A stretch of 63,642 nt of DNA from Escherichia coli (GTDB taxonomy: Bacteria > Pseudomonadota > Gammaproteobacteria > Enterobacterales > Enterobacteriaceae), in assembly GCF_011881725.1 (NCBI RefSeq), contig NZ_JAATUR010000029.1, positions 1 to 63,642 on the forward strand. Direction: 5' to 3'. Of the stretch, positions 54,183-63,642 are shown piece after piece; the stretch's first letter is position 1; each line of letters opens with the position of its first letter. A program made the translations under genes and the position numbers. The notes under the pieces were generated by a model, which saw nothing but the letters and a program-made list of their open reading frames with translations, had not been told where the DNA came from and searched no databases.

Positions 54183-54665
54183 ATGAACAAGGTTGCTCAA
54201 TATTACCGTGAACTGGTCGCGTCCCTGAGCGAACGCCTGCACAATGGCGAGCGTGATATCGACGCGCTGGTGGAACAGGCGCGCGAGCGCGTAATAAAAA
54301 CAGGGGAGTTAACGCGAACCGAGGTCGATGAGCTGACGCGAGCTGTCAGGCGTGACCTGGAAGAGTTCGCCATGAGCTATGAAGAGAGCCTGAAAGAAGA
54401 ATCCGACAGCGTCTTTATGCGGGTGATTAAAGAAAGCTTGTGGCAGGAGCTGGCGGACATCACCGATAAAACACAGCTTGAATGGCGTGAAGTTTTCCAG
54501 GACCTCAATCATCATGGGGTTTATCACAGCGGAGAAGTGGTAGGGCTGGGGAATCTGGTCTGCGAGAAATGTCACTTCCATCTCCCAATCTACACACCGG
54601 AAGTGCTGACTCTATGCCCGAAATGTGGTCATGACCAGTTCCAGAGACGCCCGTTCGAGCCGTAA
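54183..54665 (+). CDS. ybeL: YbeL, zinc-ribbon family protein
   Basis: A 160-residue DUF1451 protein. The N-terminal part is a charged helical region, and the C-terminus has two CxxC pairs (CEKCHF ... CPKCGHDQF), suggesting a zinc ribbon. Function unknown. In K-12 a group of Sel1-repeat and Hsp70/DnaJ-like genes follows it; here rihA follows instead. Confidence 0.93.
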   Translation: MNKVAQYYRELVASLSERLHNGERDIDALVEQARERVIKTGELTRTEVDELTRAVRRDLEEFAMSYEESLKEESDSVFMRVIKESLWQELADITDKTQLEWREVFQDLNHHGVYHSGEVVGLGNLVCEKCHFHLPIYTPEVLTLCPKCGHDQFQRRPFEP

Positions 54666-54672
54666 TGAATGG

Positions 54673-54699
54673 CGCCGGATGACGTGATGTCATCCGGCG
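54673..54699. terminator. Bidirectional hairpin between ybeL and rihA
   Basis: A perfect 11-bp stem (CGCCGGATGAC / GTCATCCGGCG) with a 5-nt loop lies between the convergent ends of ybeL and rihA. The sequence is REP-like. Confidence 0.65.
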
Positions 54700-54704
54700 A
54701 GTTA

Positions 54705-55640
54705 TTAAGCGTAAAATTTCAGATGTTCAGCCAGTAAATCAACAAAGCCCTGCCGATCAACATCGACTATTACGGTGGCATTTGGTTTATTGCCAGTCAG
54801 ATAGTAATAATCAACAACCGTCATACCCTGAGTATATTTCCCCTGTGTTTCAACGCCGACCCAGCGGTCAACAGTGGTAAACAGCTCTGGTTTCAGTAGC
54901 CAGGCGATGGTGCATGGGTCATGCAGCGGTGCGCCGACAAAGCCCCATTTCTCGTCTTTGTGATATTCGAGGAAGAAATCCAGCAGTTCGGCAACGATGG
55001 TTGAAACAGGGTTGCCAATCGCGCGGAAACGCTCGGTGTCTTCGACGTGAATTTGCGCTTTGTGAGTAACATCCAGACCGGCCATCACCACCGGGATCCC
55101 TGACTGGAAGACAATTTCTGCCGCTTCAGGGTCCACGTAAATATTAAACTCGGCGGCTGGCGTCCAGTTACCAAGTCCCATTGCACCGCCCATAATCACG
55201 ATTCGGGCAATTTTGCTATGCAGCTCCGGATGGCTATTGAGCAGCAAGGCGACGTTAGTTTGCGGTCCGGTAGAAACAATCGTGACGGGGTCAGCACTTT
55301 CACGCAGCGTTTTCGCCATCAGCTCCACCGCCGTGCAGTTTTGCGGTGCAAACGCAGGTTCCGGTAATGCCGGGCCGTCCAGGCCACTTTCGCCATGTAC
55401 GTTGTCGGCGATAATCAACTCACGCATTAACGGTTTCACCGCGCCGCCTGCTACCGGAATATCGGTGCGATTAAGCAAGGTCAGCATACGCAGAACATTG
55501 CGTAATGTTTTATCGGGTGTCTGGTTTCCGGCTGAAGATGTGATTGCTTTGACATCGAGCTCTGGTGAGGCGAGGGCGAGAACTATTGCGATAGCGTCAT
55601 CATGACCTGGGTCGCAATCTAACAGAATTGGCAGTGCCAT
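54705..55640 (-). CDS. rihA: RihA, pyrimidine-specific ribonucleoside hydrolase
   Basis: A 311-residue nucleoside hydrolase. The calcium-binding [12 protein letters not shown] is at residues 6-17, and the C-terminal block has [13 protein letters not shown]. It splits cytidine and uridine. The ATG at 55640 (MALPILLDC), with AAGGAGC upstream, is preferred over the in-frame start 11 codons earlier. Confidence 0.97.
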   Translation of the reverse strand: MALPILLDCDPGHDDAIAIVLALASPELDVKAITSSAGNQTPDKTLRNVLRMLTLLNRTDIPVAGGAVKPLMRELIIADNVHGESGLDGPALPEPAFAPQNCTAVELMAKTLRESADPVTIVSTGPQTNVALLLNSHPELHSKIARIVIMGGAMGLGNWTPAAEFNIYVDPEAAEIVFQSGIPVVMAGLDVTHKAQIHVEDTERFRAIGNPVSTIVAELLDFFLEYHKDEKWGFVGAPLHDPCTIAWLLKPELFTTVDRWVGVETQGKYTQGMTVVDYYYLTGNKPNATVIVDVDRQGFVDLLAEHLKFYA

Positions 55641-55726
55641 TGTTGCTCCTTGTTGTGTGTTTCTTTGCGACAAGGGTAACGCCGGGATGTAACAGATACG
55701 AGGGACGAAACGATAAAGCGTGAGAT

Positions 55727-55750
55727 GGCGCGCAATTGAATATGCGCGCC
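55727..55750 (-). terminator. Hairpin after gltL
   Basis: A perfect 8-bp stem (GGCGCGCA / TGCGCGCC) with an 8-nt loop just past the gltL stop. It lies upstream of rihA. Confidence 0.55.
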
Positions 55751-55757
55751 AGAGTGA

Positions 55758-56483
55758 TTAATGCAGGATTTTCGCGAGGAAGTCTTTTGCGCGGTCTGAT
55801 TTCGGATCATCGAAGAAAGCGTCTTTCGGCGAGTCTTCAACAATTTTCCCTTCATCCATAAAGATCACCCGATTCGCCACTTTGCGGGCAAAGCCCATTT
55901 CGTGGGTCACTACCATCATGGTCATCCCTTCGTTCGCCAGTTCGACCATCACGTCCAGAACTTCGTTGATCATCTCCGGATCCAGCGCCGATGTCGGTTC
56001 GTCGAACAGCATCGCAATCGGGTCCATGCACAATGCGCGAGCAATCGCCACACGCTGCTGCTGACCGCCGGAAAGCTGCGCTGGAAACTTATTGGCATGT
56101 GCGGAAAGCCCGACACGCTCGAGCAATTTCAGGGCTTTTTCACGCGCAGGCGCTTTATCGCGTTTAAGCACTTTCACCTGCGCCAGAGTCAGGTTTTCGA
56201 TAATCGACAGATGGGGGAACAGCTCGAAATGCTGGAACACCATCCCGACGCGGGAACGCAGCTTTGCCAGATTGGTTTTCTTGTCATTAACCACGATGCC
56301 ATCAACGGTGATTTCACCTTGTTGCACAGGCTCGAGGCCGTTGACGGTTTTAATCAGCGTTGATTTACCGGAGCCGGACGGCCCGCAAACCACCACCACT
56401 TCGCCTTTTTTCACTTCGGTTGAGCAGTCGGTCAGCACCTGAAAGTGACCATACCATTTTGAAACATTTTTCAGGGTAATCAT
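55758..56483 (-). CDS. gltL: GltL, glutamate/aspartate ABC importer ATPase
   Basis: A 241-residue ATPase of the PAAT family. Walker A is [10 protein letters not shown], the signature is LSGGQQQR and Walker B is [12 protein letters not shown]. It powers GltJK with GltI. Intact here although the upstream permease gene gltK is frameshifted. It starts at the base where the gltK reading frame ends. Confidence 0.97.
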   Translation of the reverse strand: MITLKNVSKWYGHFQVLTDCSTEVKKGEVVVVCGPSGSGKSTLIKTVNGLEPVQQGEITVDGIVVNDKKTNLAKLRSRVGMVFQHFELFPHLSIIENLTLAQVKVLKRDKAPAREKALKLLERVGLSAHANKFPAQLSGGQQQRVAIARALCMDPIAMLFDEPTSALDPEMINEVLDVMVELANEGMTMMVVTHEMGFARKVANRVIFMDEGKIVEDSPKDAFFDDPKSDRAKDFLAKILH

Positions 56484-57146
56484 CATACTGTCCTTTTTTT
56501 CAAGTAGCTGACCAACATCGACGCACTAAGGCTAATAACGAAATAAACAAACCCAGCAAACAGGATCATCTCGACCTGCGTACCATCACGTTCACCAATG
56601 GTTGAGGCGGTACGGAAGAAATCGGCCAGAGATAACACATACACCAGCGAGGTATCCTGGAACAGTACGATGCCCTGAGTGAGCAGCAGCGGCACCATCG
56701 CGCGGAACGCCTGCGGCAGAATAATCAGTTTCATCGACTGCCAGTGAGTCATCCCCAACGCCAGCGCGGCGCTCGACTGACCACGGGAAATACTTTGAAT
56801 ACCGGCGCGGATAATCTCTGAATAGTAGGCCGCTTCAAACATCGAAAACGCCACCATCGCCGAAATTAAACGGGGGCGATAATCCCAGCACGTTTTGCAG
56901 AAAACCCGGCACAATCAGGTAAAACCACAGCAAAACCATAACTAAAGGAATCGAGCGGAATACGTTAACGTAGGCTTTGGCAAACCACGCCACAGGCGCA
57001 AAGCTGGACAAGCGCATCACCGCCAGCATGGTGCCCCACAAAATACCAATCACGACCGCCGTGACGGTGATTTTCAGGGTGATCACCAGCCCGTCGAGCA
57101 GATATGGCAGGGAAGGGACAATGGAACTCCAGTCAAACTCGTACAT
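56483..57146 (-). pseudogene. gltK: gltK, glutamate/aspartate permease, broken by a net 11-nt loss
   Basis: The first 93 codons read correctly ([10 protein letters not shown] ... [10 protein letters not shown]) and then shift to [12 protein letters not shown] and a stop at 56835. The second half continues in another frame as [19 protein letters not shown] to the normal end near 56483. The interval is 664 bases against 675 for a 224-residue GltK, so 11 bases are missing. They correspond to the KNDI segment of K-12 GltK, near 56868. The permease should be truncated and inactive unless reinitiation at a TTG (56914) has an effect. Confidence 0.88.
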
Positions 57147-57886
57147 TATTTGCCCCCCATATTGCCAGGCAGGCGAACTTTACGTTCAACCAGCGTCATT
57201 ACCAGCATGATAACCGCGTTAATCAACACATACGCCAGCGTGATGGCGGTAAACGACTCCCAGGCGTGGGCCGAGTAATCGAGCAATTTACCCGCCTGCG
57301 CCGCCATATCCACCAGACCGATGGTCGAGGCTATGGCGGAGTTTTTCACCAGGTTCATCATCTCAGAGGTCATCGGCGGGACGATAACGCGATAAGCGTT
57401 AGGCAGTAGCACATAACGATAGGCCTGCGGCAACGTCAGCCCCATCGCCAGCGCAGCATTCTTTTGCCCGCGCGGCAGCGACTGGATCGCGGCGCGAACC
57501 TGTTCGCAAACGCGCGCCGCAGTAAACAGCCCCAGGCAAAGCATGGAGGAGAGGAAAAACTGGATATTGGGATCCAGTTCTGCCTTAAACCACATGCCGA
57601 TTTTCTCCGGCAGCAGCTCCGGGATCACCAGGTACCAGGTAAAGAATTGCACAATTAGCGGCACGTTGCGGAACAGTTCGACATACAACGTACCCAGACC
57701 GGAGAGAAAACGGTTTGGAACGGTACGTAAAATGCCAAAAAATGAACCGACGAGGAAAGCGATAATCCAGGCGCAGATCGACAAAGCGATCGTCACCTGA
57801 AAACCATTCCAGATCCAGCCGAGATAGGTGGTGTTGCCGAATGGGGCTTGTTGTAAAAAAATACCCCAGTTCCAGTCTATAGACAT
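57146..57886 (-). CDS. gltJ: GltJ, glutamate/aspartate permease
   Basis: A 246-residue PAAT-family permease with five or so membrane helices. It has the EAA-type loop [23 protein letters not shown]. It normally pairs with GltK. Overlaps the gltK start by one base and lies downstream of gltI and SroC. Confidence 0.96.
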
Positions 57887-57898
57887 AAATCTACTCCA

Positions 57899-57931
57899 GA
57901 AAAAAAAGGGTAGCAGCGTTAACTGCTACCC
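57899..57931 (-). terminator. Terminator at the 3' end of SroC / gltI
   Basis: A 9-bp stem GGGTAGCAG / CTGCTACCC followed by eight U residues, upstream of gltJ. It limits transcription into gltJKL and sets the SroC 3' end. Confidence 0.85.
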
Positions 57932-58052
57932 TCGAAGATTATTACCCAGCGTATTGCGGTTTTCAGGCCCGATGGGGAACGACCATCAGGCGTATAGTCT
58001 GTCCGTGCTACGTAACAATCGAGAGGGCTGAATTTTCCGCCCCTGGTTCTTG
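57899..58052 (-). ncRNA. sroC: SroC, small RNA in the gltI-gltJ interval
   Basis: In E. coli the roughly 150-nt SroC is processed from the gltI mRNA between gltI and gltJ and ends at a Rho-independent terminator. It acts as a sponge for GcvB. The interval here contains the expected terminator (GGGTAGCAG ... CTGCTACCC followed by eight T on the minus strand, 57899-57931). The 5' end is approximate. Confidence 0.75.
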
Positions 58053-58055
58053 TAA

Positions 58056-58964
58056 TTAGTTCAGTGCCTTGTCATTCGGTTCTTTGAACTGTGCTTTCAT
58101 TTCGTCCGACAGTTCGAAATTCATGTTCAGGTTTTTCGGCGGAATTGGGTTTTTGAACCACTTATCAAACCATTTTTCCGCTTCACCGGAGGTCTGCACC
58201 TGAGCAATGGTGTCATCCATCAGCTTTTTGAACTGCGGATCATCTTTACGCAGCATGCAGCCGTAGGCTTCCTGAGACTGCGGCTTGCCCACTATTTCCC
58301 AGTTACCCGGTTTCTTCGCTTTCGCACGTTCACCGGCCAGCAGGGCATCATCCATCATAAAGGCAACGGCACGACCGCTTTCCAGGGTGCGGAAAGAGTC
58401 ACCGTGATCTTTGGCGCTGATGATGCGCATATTCATTTTTTGCTCTTCATTCAATTTGTTGAGCAAAACTTCAGAGGTGGTGCCAGAAGTGACCACCACG
58501 GCTTTGTCTTTCAGGTCGGCAAAATCTTTGATATCGCCGCCCTTTTTGGTCAGCAGGCGCGTACCGACCACGAAAATAGTGTCAGAGAAAGCCGCCTGTT
58601 TTTGGCGTTCGAGGTTGTTGGTGGTAGAACCACATTCAAAATCGAAAGTGCCGTTTTGCAGTAGCGGAATACGGTTTTGTGAGGTGATTGGAATCAGTTT
58701 TACCTGCAAGTCCGGTTTGTTGAGTTTCTTTTTCACTGCTTCAACAATGGCGTTGGAATAATCCTGCGAGTAACCCACCACTTTTTGCTGATTGTCGTAA
58801 TAAGAGAAAGGTACTGAAGATTCACGGTGACCGACGACAATCACGCCGTTTTTGGCGATTTTGTCCAGCGTACTGCCCGCTGCCGGGGCGGCGTCATCTG
58901 CCTGTGCCAGTCCTGCGGAAAGCGCCAGGGCCAGGATTGCTGTGGCAGGTTTACGTAATTGCAT
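58056..58964 (-). CDS. gltI: GltI, glutamate/aspartate-binding periplasmic protein
   Basis: A 302-residue PAAT substrate-binding protein. The signal peptide ends near residue 22 (AGLAQA). Family stretches include GHRESSVPFSYYD and FDFECGSTTNN. It binds glutamate and aspartate. The ATG at 58964 (MQLRKPAT), with AAGGAG upstream, is preferred over the upstream in-frame start. Head of the gltI-sroC-gltJ-gltK-gltL operon. Confidence 0.97.
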   Translation of the reverse strand: MQLRKPATAILALALSAGLAQADDAAPAAGSTLDKIAKNGVIVVGHRESSVPFSYYDNQQKVVGYSQDYSNAIVEAVKKKLNKPDLQVKLIPITSQNRIPLLQNGTFDFECGSTTNNLERQKQAAFSDTIFVVGTRLLTKKGGDIKDFADLKDKAVVVTSGTTSEVLLNKLNEEQKMNMRIISAKDHGDSFRTLESGRAVAFMMDDALLAGERAKAKKPGNWEIVGKPQSQEAYGCMLRKDDPQFKKLMDDTIAQVQTSGEAEKWFDKWFKNPIPPKNLNMNFELSDEMKAQFKEPNDKALN

Positions 58965-59359
58965 ATCCAACTCCTTTATCTTCTGCGTTAAGAACGCATG
59001 GATACTCGTTGTGAGTGTTTGTGTTGTTATCATCTGCAACTTTATTGTGCAGTGTTGTGATTGTTAGGTAACATTTAGTTTTGTTAAATGTAAAGATATT
59101 GCTGTTTTATTGTTTGTTTTTGCGAGATGCACCGCACCATTCTGAAACAAAATTCTTAATGTGCACTCTTTTGGTGCTACTGGTGGATTGCTGTGGTGCA
59201 ACCGGGTTGTGCTGACGCCGGTTCAAGGTTGCCTTGTATAACAAAGCAATTGATGTGCCAAAGTTGTATAGGGGAATTTTGTCATCCGGATAAGGCATTG
59301 ACGCACCATCCTGTGAGCGTGCCGAAATACGGGATGTATTCCGGCACGATAAGAAGGGA
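58965..59359. promoter_or_regulatory. gltI-lnt intergenic region
   Basis: A 395-bp noncoding stretch holding the gltI promoter and the lnt 3' region. K-12 MG1655 has an IS5 copy here; none is present. A hairpin (CGTGCCG ... CGGCACG, 59318-59348) lies just past the lnt stop and may act as its terminator. Confidence 0.65.
59318..59348 (-). terminator. Hairpin after lnt
   Basis: A stem CGTGCCGAAATAC / GTATTCCGGCACG with one mismatch and a 5-nt loop, 12 bases past the lnt stop. No clear U-run on the minus strand. Confidence 0.5.
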
Positions 59360-60898
59360 TTATTTACGTCGCTGACGCAGACTCATCAGCACAGCGGCAA
59401 AACCAAACAGTGCAGTCAGCGCCCACAGCGGCCAGTTGCCGGTACGTGCGTACGGTGTGAGTCCGGTGGTCGGCGTCACGTTGGTGGTCAACACCTCGCG
59501 GGTGAATTGCGGGATCATCGACTGAATCTCACCCTGCGGGCCAATCACCGCCGTAATACCGTTGTTGGTGCTACGCAGCAGTGGGCGCGCCAGCTCCAGC
59601 GCGCGCATTCGCGCCATCTGGAAATGCTGCCACGGACCAATAGACTTACCAAACCACGCATCGTTAGAGATGGTCAGGAGATAATCGGTATCCGGGCGGA
59701 AGTTATCGCGCACCTGCTCACCGAGAATGATCTCGTAGCAAATTGCCGCAGTAAGCTGGATACCATTTACCGACAGCGGTGGCTGGATATATGGCCCACG
59801 GCTAAACGACGACATCGGCAGATCAAAGAACGGCGCTAACGGACGCAGAATCGACTCCAGCGGAACAAACTCGCCAAACGGCACCAGATGGTTTTTGTTA
59901 TAGCGATCGGCTGATTCGTAGCTGTACGGCGCACCTTTACCCAGCGTGATAATGGTGTTGTAAGTATCGTAGCGGTTCTGCTTATTAAGGCGCGCATCGA
60001 CAATCCCGGTGATCAGCGAGCTACCTTTCTCACGCAGCACGCCATCCAGCTCTTTGAGGAACGGTTGCTGATTAATTTCCAGATCGGTAATCGCCGACTC
60101 CGGCCAGATAATCAGCGACGATTTGCCCATCAGCGGTGCCGTTGCGTTGTAGTAAATCTTCAGCGTATTAAAAAGCTGATCTCCATCCCACTTCAGCGAT
60201 TGCGGAATGTCGCCCTGAACCATCGAAACCTGAATGGTTTTCTCCGATTGCGGGGTGAACCACTGGATGTAACGCAGCGGGAAGGGAAGGGCGAACAGCA
60301 CGACGGCCACCACCAGCGGACGCCAGTTGCGTTTGACCAGAGCCAGCGCCAGCAAACCGCTTACCATCATCAGCAGGAAGTTAATGGCTTCCACGCCCAT
60401 TATCGGTGCCAACCCTTTTAACGGCCCGTCAATCTGGCTATAGCCGAACTGCAACCAGGGGAAGCCAGTTAGCACCCAACCGCGCAAAAACTCGGTCACT
60501 TGCCAGAGCGCAGGGGCGGCAATCGCCACGCGTAGCCAGGTGGTTTTCGGCCACAGTCGCGACAGCACGCCAGCAAACAGTCCGGTATACAGCGACAGAT
60601 ATGCCGCCAGCAGTACCACCAGGAAGATGTTAACCGGGCCAGGCATCCCGCCAAAGGTGGCGATGCTGACATATACCCAGTTAATACCGCTGCCAAAGAG
60701 ACCAAATCCCCAGCAGAAGCCGATAGCGGCTGACTGGAGAGGACGGCGGTTAAAGGTCAGTGCCTGAAGCCCCATCAGCGAAACAATCGCCGCAGGCCAG
60801 ACATCATAAGGAGAGAAGGCCAGCGTACCGCAGGCACCGAATAATAACGCCAGCAGCAGGCGAATGCGCTGGCGTTCAATTAATGAGGCAAAAGCCAT
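59360..60898 (-). CDS. lnt: Lnt, apolipoprotein N-acyltransferase
   Basis: A 512-residue inner-membrane enzyme with N-terminal membrane helices and a periplasmic nitrilase-like domain. The catalytic Cys is in AAICYEIIL and Glu is in IWPESAITD. It adds the third acyl chain to lipoproteins. Downstream of corC in the ybeZ-ybeY-corC-lnt run. Confidence 0.96.
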   Translation of the reverse strand: MAFASLIERQRIRLLLALLFGACGTLAFSPYDVWPAAIVSLMGLQALTFNRRPLQSAAIGFCWGFGLFGSGINWVYVSIATFGGMPGPVNIFLVVLLAAYLSLYTGLFAGVLSRLWPKTTWLRVAIAAPALWQVTEFLRGWVLTGFPWLQFGYSQIDGPLKGLAPIMGVEAINFLLMMVSGLLALALVKRNWRPLVVAVVLFALPFPLRYIQWFTPQSEKTIQVSMVQGDIPQSLKWDGDQLFNTLKIYYNATAPLMGKSSLIIWPESAITDLEINQQPFLKELDGVLREKGSSLITGIVDARLNKQNRYDTYNTIITLGKGAPYSYESADRYNKNHLVPFGEFVPLESILRPLAPFFDLPMSSFSRGPYIQPPLSVNGIQLTAAICYEIILGEQVRDNFRPDTDYLLTISNDAWFGKSIGPWQHFQMARMRALELARPLLRSTNNGITAVIGPQGEIQSMIPQFTREVLTTNVTPTTGLTPYARTGNWPLWALTALFGFAAVLMSLRQRRK

Positions 60899-60922
60899 GT
60901 AGTTTTATATCCAGTTTCGGTT

Positions 60923-61801
60923 TTATTCATCCAGCTTCGGCTGGGGTGAGTCATCCGGGATTTTGACATGAACCTGAATAATACGCCGACTGTCGGCCAT
61001 CGCCACTTTGAACTGGTAACCGTCGATGTCGATGGTTTCGCCACGCGCCGGGAGATGCCCAAACGCCTGCATCACCAGACCACCGATGGTGTCGACCTCT
61101 TCATCGCTAAAGTGAGTGCCAAACGCTTCGTTGAAATCTTCAATGGAAGCCAGTGCGCGCACGGTCCAGGTGTGACGGCTAAGCTGACGGAAGTCGATAT
61201 CATCTTCTTCGTCATACTCGTCTTCAATCTCACCAACAATCAGTTCCAGGATGTCTTCTATGGTCACCAGACCGGAAACTCCACCGAATTCGTCAATGAC
61301 GATCGCCATGTGGTATCGCTGAGAGCGAAACTCTTTCAGCATCCGGTCTACGCGCTTACTTTCAGGAACGACAACCGCCTGACGTAACACTTTGTCCATG
61401 CTGAAGGCTTCAGCATCGCTACGCATAAACGGCAGCAAGTCTTTCGCCATCAGAATCCCTTCAATGTGATCTTTGTCCTCGCTGATCACCGGGAAACGTG
61501 AGTGGGCGGACTCGATGATGACATCAAGGCATTCGTCCAGCGTCTGGTTACGTTTCAGGGTAATCATCTGGGAGCGGGGGATCATGATGTCGCGTACGCG
61601 TTGGTCTGCGATGTCCATCACCCCTTCGAGCATATCGCGCGTATCTTCGTCGATAAGGTCGTTCTGCCCGGAATCACGGATCAGCGCCAGCAGTTCGTCA
61701 CGGTTTTTCGGTTCACCGTGGAAAAGTTGGCTGAGTAACAGGGAGAAAAATCCCTTCTTGTTGCTTATCGTGTCACTACTGTGTGAATTGTCGTCGCTCA
61801 T
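60923..61801 (-). CDS. corC: CorC (YbeX), CBS-domain magnesium/cobalt efflux-associated protein
   Basis: A 292-residue cytoplasmic protein with two CBS domains ([15 protein letters not shown] and [13 protein letters not shown]) followed by a C-terminal CorC/HlyC transporter-associated domain. It is linked to Mg/Co efflux and, in recent work, ribosome maturation. It lies between ybeY and lnt. Confidence 0.94.
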   Translation of the reverse strand: MSDDNSHSSDTISNKKGFFSLLLSQLFHGEPKNRDELLALIRDSGQNDLIDEDTRDMLEGVMDIADQRVRDIMIPRSQMITLKRNQTLDECLDVIIESAHSRFPVISEDKDHIEGILMAKDLLPFMRSDAEAFSMDKVLRQAVVVPESKRVDRMLKEFRSQRYHMAIVIDEFGGVSGLVTIEDILELIVGEIEDEYDEEDDIDFRQLSRHTWTVRALASIEDFNEAFGTHFSDEEVDTIGGLVMQAFGHLPARGETIDIDGYQFKVAMADSRRIIQVHVKIPDDSPQPKLDE

Positions 61802-61891
61802 GGCGTCGTATGGGTTCTCATGTTAGTTAATCAAAACGCCGTCGTTAAATCACCAACGGCGGGGACGTCTGCCAGTCAAATGTCTGGCAAA

Positions 61892-62359
61892 TTATTCTTT
61901 CTCGGCAATGTACGGATCCTCATAGCCCAGAGCAAGCATAATCTCTGTTTCGAGGGCTTCCATTTCTTCTGCTTCGTCATCTTCGATGTGATCGTAACCT
62001 AACAAATGCAGACTGCCGTGTACCACCATATGCGCCCAGTGCGCCTCCAGTGGTTTGCCTTGCTCCTGAGCTTCCTTCTCAACCACCTGACGGCAGATAA
62101 CCAGATCGCCCAGCAGCGACATCTCCATGCCTGGCGGCACTTCAAACGGAAAGGAGAGCACGTTGGTCGGCTTGTCCTTACCGCGATAGGTCAGATTCAG
62201 ACTGTGGCTTTCGGCGGTATCGACCACGCGAATAGTCACTTCCGATTCTTCCTGAAACTGCGGGATTACCGCATTCAGCCATGTCTGAAACTGGCTTTCT
62301 TCCGGTAGCCCGGAATTATCTTCACATGCCAGTTGTAAATCGAGGATCACCTGACTCAT
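61892..62359 (-). CDS. ybeY: YbeY, rRNA-processing metalloprotein
   Basis: A 155-residue UPF0054 protein. The zinc motif [11 protein letters not shown] provides His114, His118 and His124. It is needed for 16S rRNA 3' maturation and ribosome quality control. It overlaps ybeZ by 4 bases. Confidence 0.96.
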
Positions 62360-63396
62360 TTTTGTTCCTGTTCCTCGCGCTTGCGTTCTGCCGCCAGCGC
62401 TGCTTTACGTTTTTGTTCGGCTTCTTCCCAGGCTTCATAAGCGTTAACGATACGCGCCACCACCGGGTGACGAACTACGTCTTCGCTGTGGAAGAAGTTA
62501 AAGCTAATTTCTTCGACATCGGCCAGCACTTCAATGGCGTGACGCAGACCTGACTTGGTGTTGCGCGGCAGGTCGATCTGGGTCACGTCGCCGGTAATAA
62601 CCGCTTTAGAGTTAAAGCCGATACGGGTCAGGAACATCTTCATCTGTTCGATGGTGGTGTTCTGGCTCTCATCGAGAATGATAAACGCGTCGTTCAGCGT
62701 ACGACCACGCATATAGGCCAGCGGCGCGACTTCAATAACGTTGCGCTCAATCAACTTCTCGACTTTCTCAAAGCCCAGCATTTCAAACAGCGCGTCGTAC
62801 AGCGGGCGCAGATACGGGTCCACTTTCTGACTTAAATCGCCAGGCAGGAAGCCCAGCTTCTCACCGGCTTCTACCGCCGGACGAGTCAGCAGAATACGAC
62901 GAATTTCCTGACGCTCCAGGGCATCAACTGCCGCAGCTACTGCCAGGTAAGTTTTCCCCGTACCCGCCGGGCCAACACCGAAGGTGATGTCATGGTCGAG
63001 AATATTGGCGATGTACTGCGCCTGGTTTGGCGTGCGTGGTTTAATCACGCCGCGTTTGGTCTTGATATTAACCGCTTTGCCGTACTCCGGCACGCTCTCT
63101 GCGCTTTGTTCAAGCACGCGAGCTTCTTTAATCGCAAGGTGGATCTGTTCCGGTTCGATATCCTGAATCTGACCGCGCATCGGGGCGGTATCGACATACA
63201 GGCTGCGCAAAATGTCTGCCGCGGCAGTGACGCAAATCGGACGGCCGGTCAGTTTAAAGTGATTATCGCGGCGATTGATTTCGATGCCGAGACGGCGTTC
63301 GAGTTGTTTGATGTTGTCATCAAACGGGCCGCACAGGCTCAACAGACGCGCGTTGTCTGCTGGCTCCAGGGTGATTTCGCGAGTGTCTATGTTCAA
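62356..63396 (-). CDS. ybeZ: YbeZ, PhoH-family ATPase
   Basis: A 346-residue PhoH-like ATPase with Walker A GPAGTGKT and Walker [11 protein letters not shown], partner of YbeY. The TTG at 63396 (NIDTREIT) is chosen because GAGGAACGG sits just upstream. An in-frame ATG at 63435 (MFSFRRHTDK) is an alternative, with a weaker ribosome-binding site. First gene of ybeZ-ybeY-corC-lnt. miaB lies outside the window. Confidence 0.94.
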
Positions 63397-63572
63397 ACCG
63401 TTCCTCTTATCTGTATGCCGCCGGAAGCTGAACATTCACCGGCCTATAAAGAAATTATTCACGCCACAGGAAAAAGGCGCAAGCATTGCGATAAAGATGG
63501 GGATAAAGAGAGAAAAAACAAGGCCCACCGGAACGGCGGGCAAGTGATTATTGACGAAGTGCGTGTTGTTCA

Positions 63573-63608
<36 letters not shown>

Positions 63609-63642
63609 AATTCATGCGAATTCAATACATTGCTGGAATCAT

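Noticed and set aside
56483..56914. A separate 143-residue permease gene
   Set aside because: It is the 3' part of frameshifted gltK with a spurious N-terminus from the alternate frame and only a TTG start.

Overview
The window is a chromosomal segment of an Escherichia species, almost certainly E. coli. Gene order from fepE to ybeZ follows the E. coli K-12 map near 13-15 min, and most proteins look nearly identical to the K-12 versions as I remember them. It is not K-12 itself. fepE and cobC are clearly divergent, several K-12 loci are missing or decayed, and IS5 is absent between gltI and lnt. No insertion sequence, prophage, CRISPR array, tRNA or rRNA was seen. Family assignments rest on motifs and remembered homologues; no database was searched.

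Region 1 (1-11.5 kb) is the enterobactin block. It holds fepE (Wzz family), the importer genes fepC-fepG-fepD on the minus strand, exporter entS, periplasmic binding protein fepB, and the entC-E-B-A-H operon. Fur boxes lie in both divergent promoter regions. Region 2 (11.6-19.4 kb) carries cstA-ybdD (pyruvate/peptide uptake), hcxA (ybdH), mtnE (ybdL), the ybdN-ybdM pair (PP-loop enzyme plus ParB-like protein) and the LysR gene ybdO. Region 3 (19.5-25.3 kb) holds dsbG, ahpC-ahpF, uspG, rnk and rna. ybdR, which K-12 has between uspG and rnk, is absent, and a possible 29-residue membrane protein ORF lies there.

Region 4 (25.4-36.3 kb) is the anaerobic citrate fermentation locus. citC-D-E-F-X-G-T on the minus strand is divergent from the two-component genes dpiB-dpiA, followed by dcuC. 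Region 5 (36.8-41.8 kb) has a wrecked pagP (frameshift, internal deletion that removes catalytic residues, in-frame stop), then cspE, crcB, a full-length ybeM, tatE, lipA, a decayed fragment of the LysR gene ybeF, lipB and ybeD.

Region 6 (41.9-54 kb) is the cell-envelope and housekeeping run dacA, rlpA, mrdB, mrdA, rlmH, rsfS, cobC, nadD, holA, lptE, leuS, all on the minus strand. Region 7 (54.2-63.6 kb) has ybeL, rihA, the glutamate/aspartate ABC importer gltI-J-K-L with the SroC sRNA, and lnt, corC, ybeY, ybeZ. gltK carries a net 11-nt loss and is frameshifted, so this importer should lack one permease. The K-12 block ybeQ-hscC is absent between ybeL and rihA.

No wholly new multi-gene system is evident. 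The most informative signals are the three decayed genes (pagP, ybeF, gltK), the small membrane ORF near rnk, and the poorly understood ybdN-ybdM pair.
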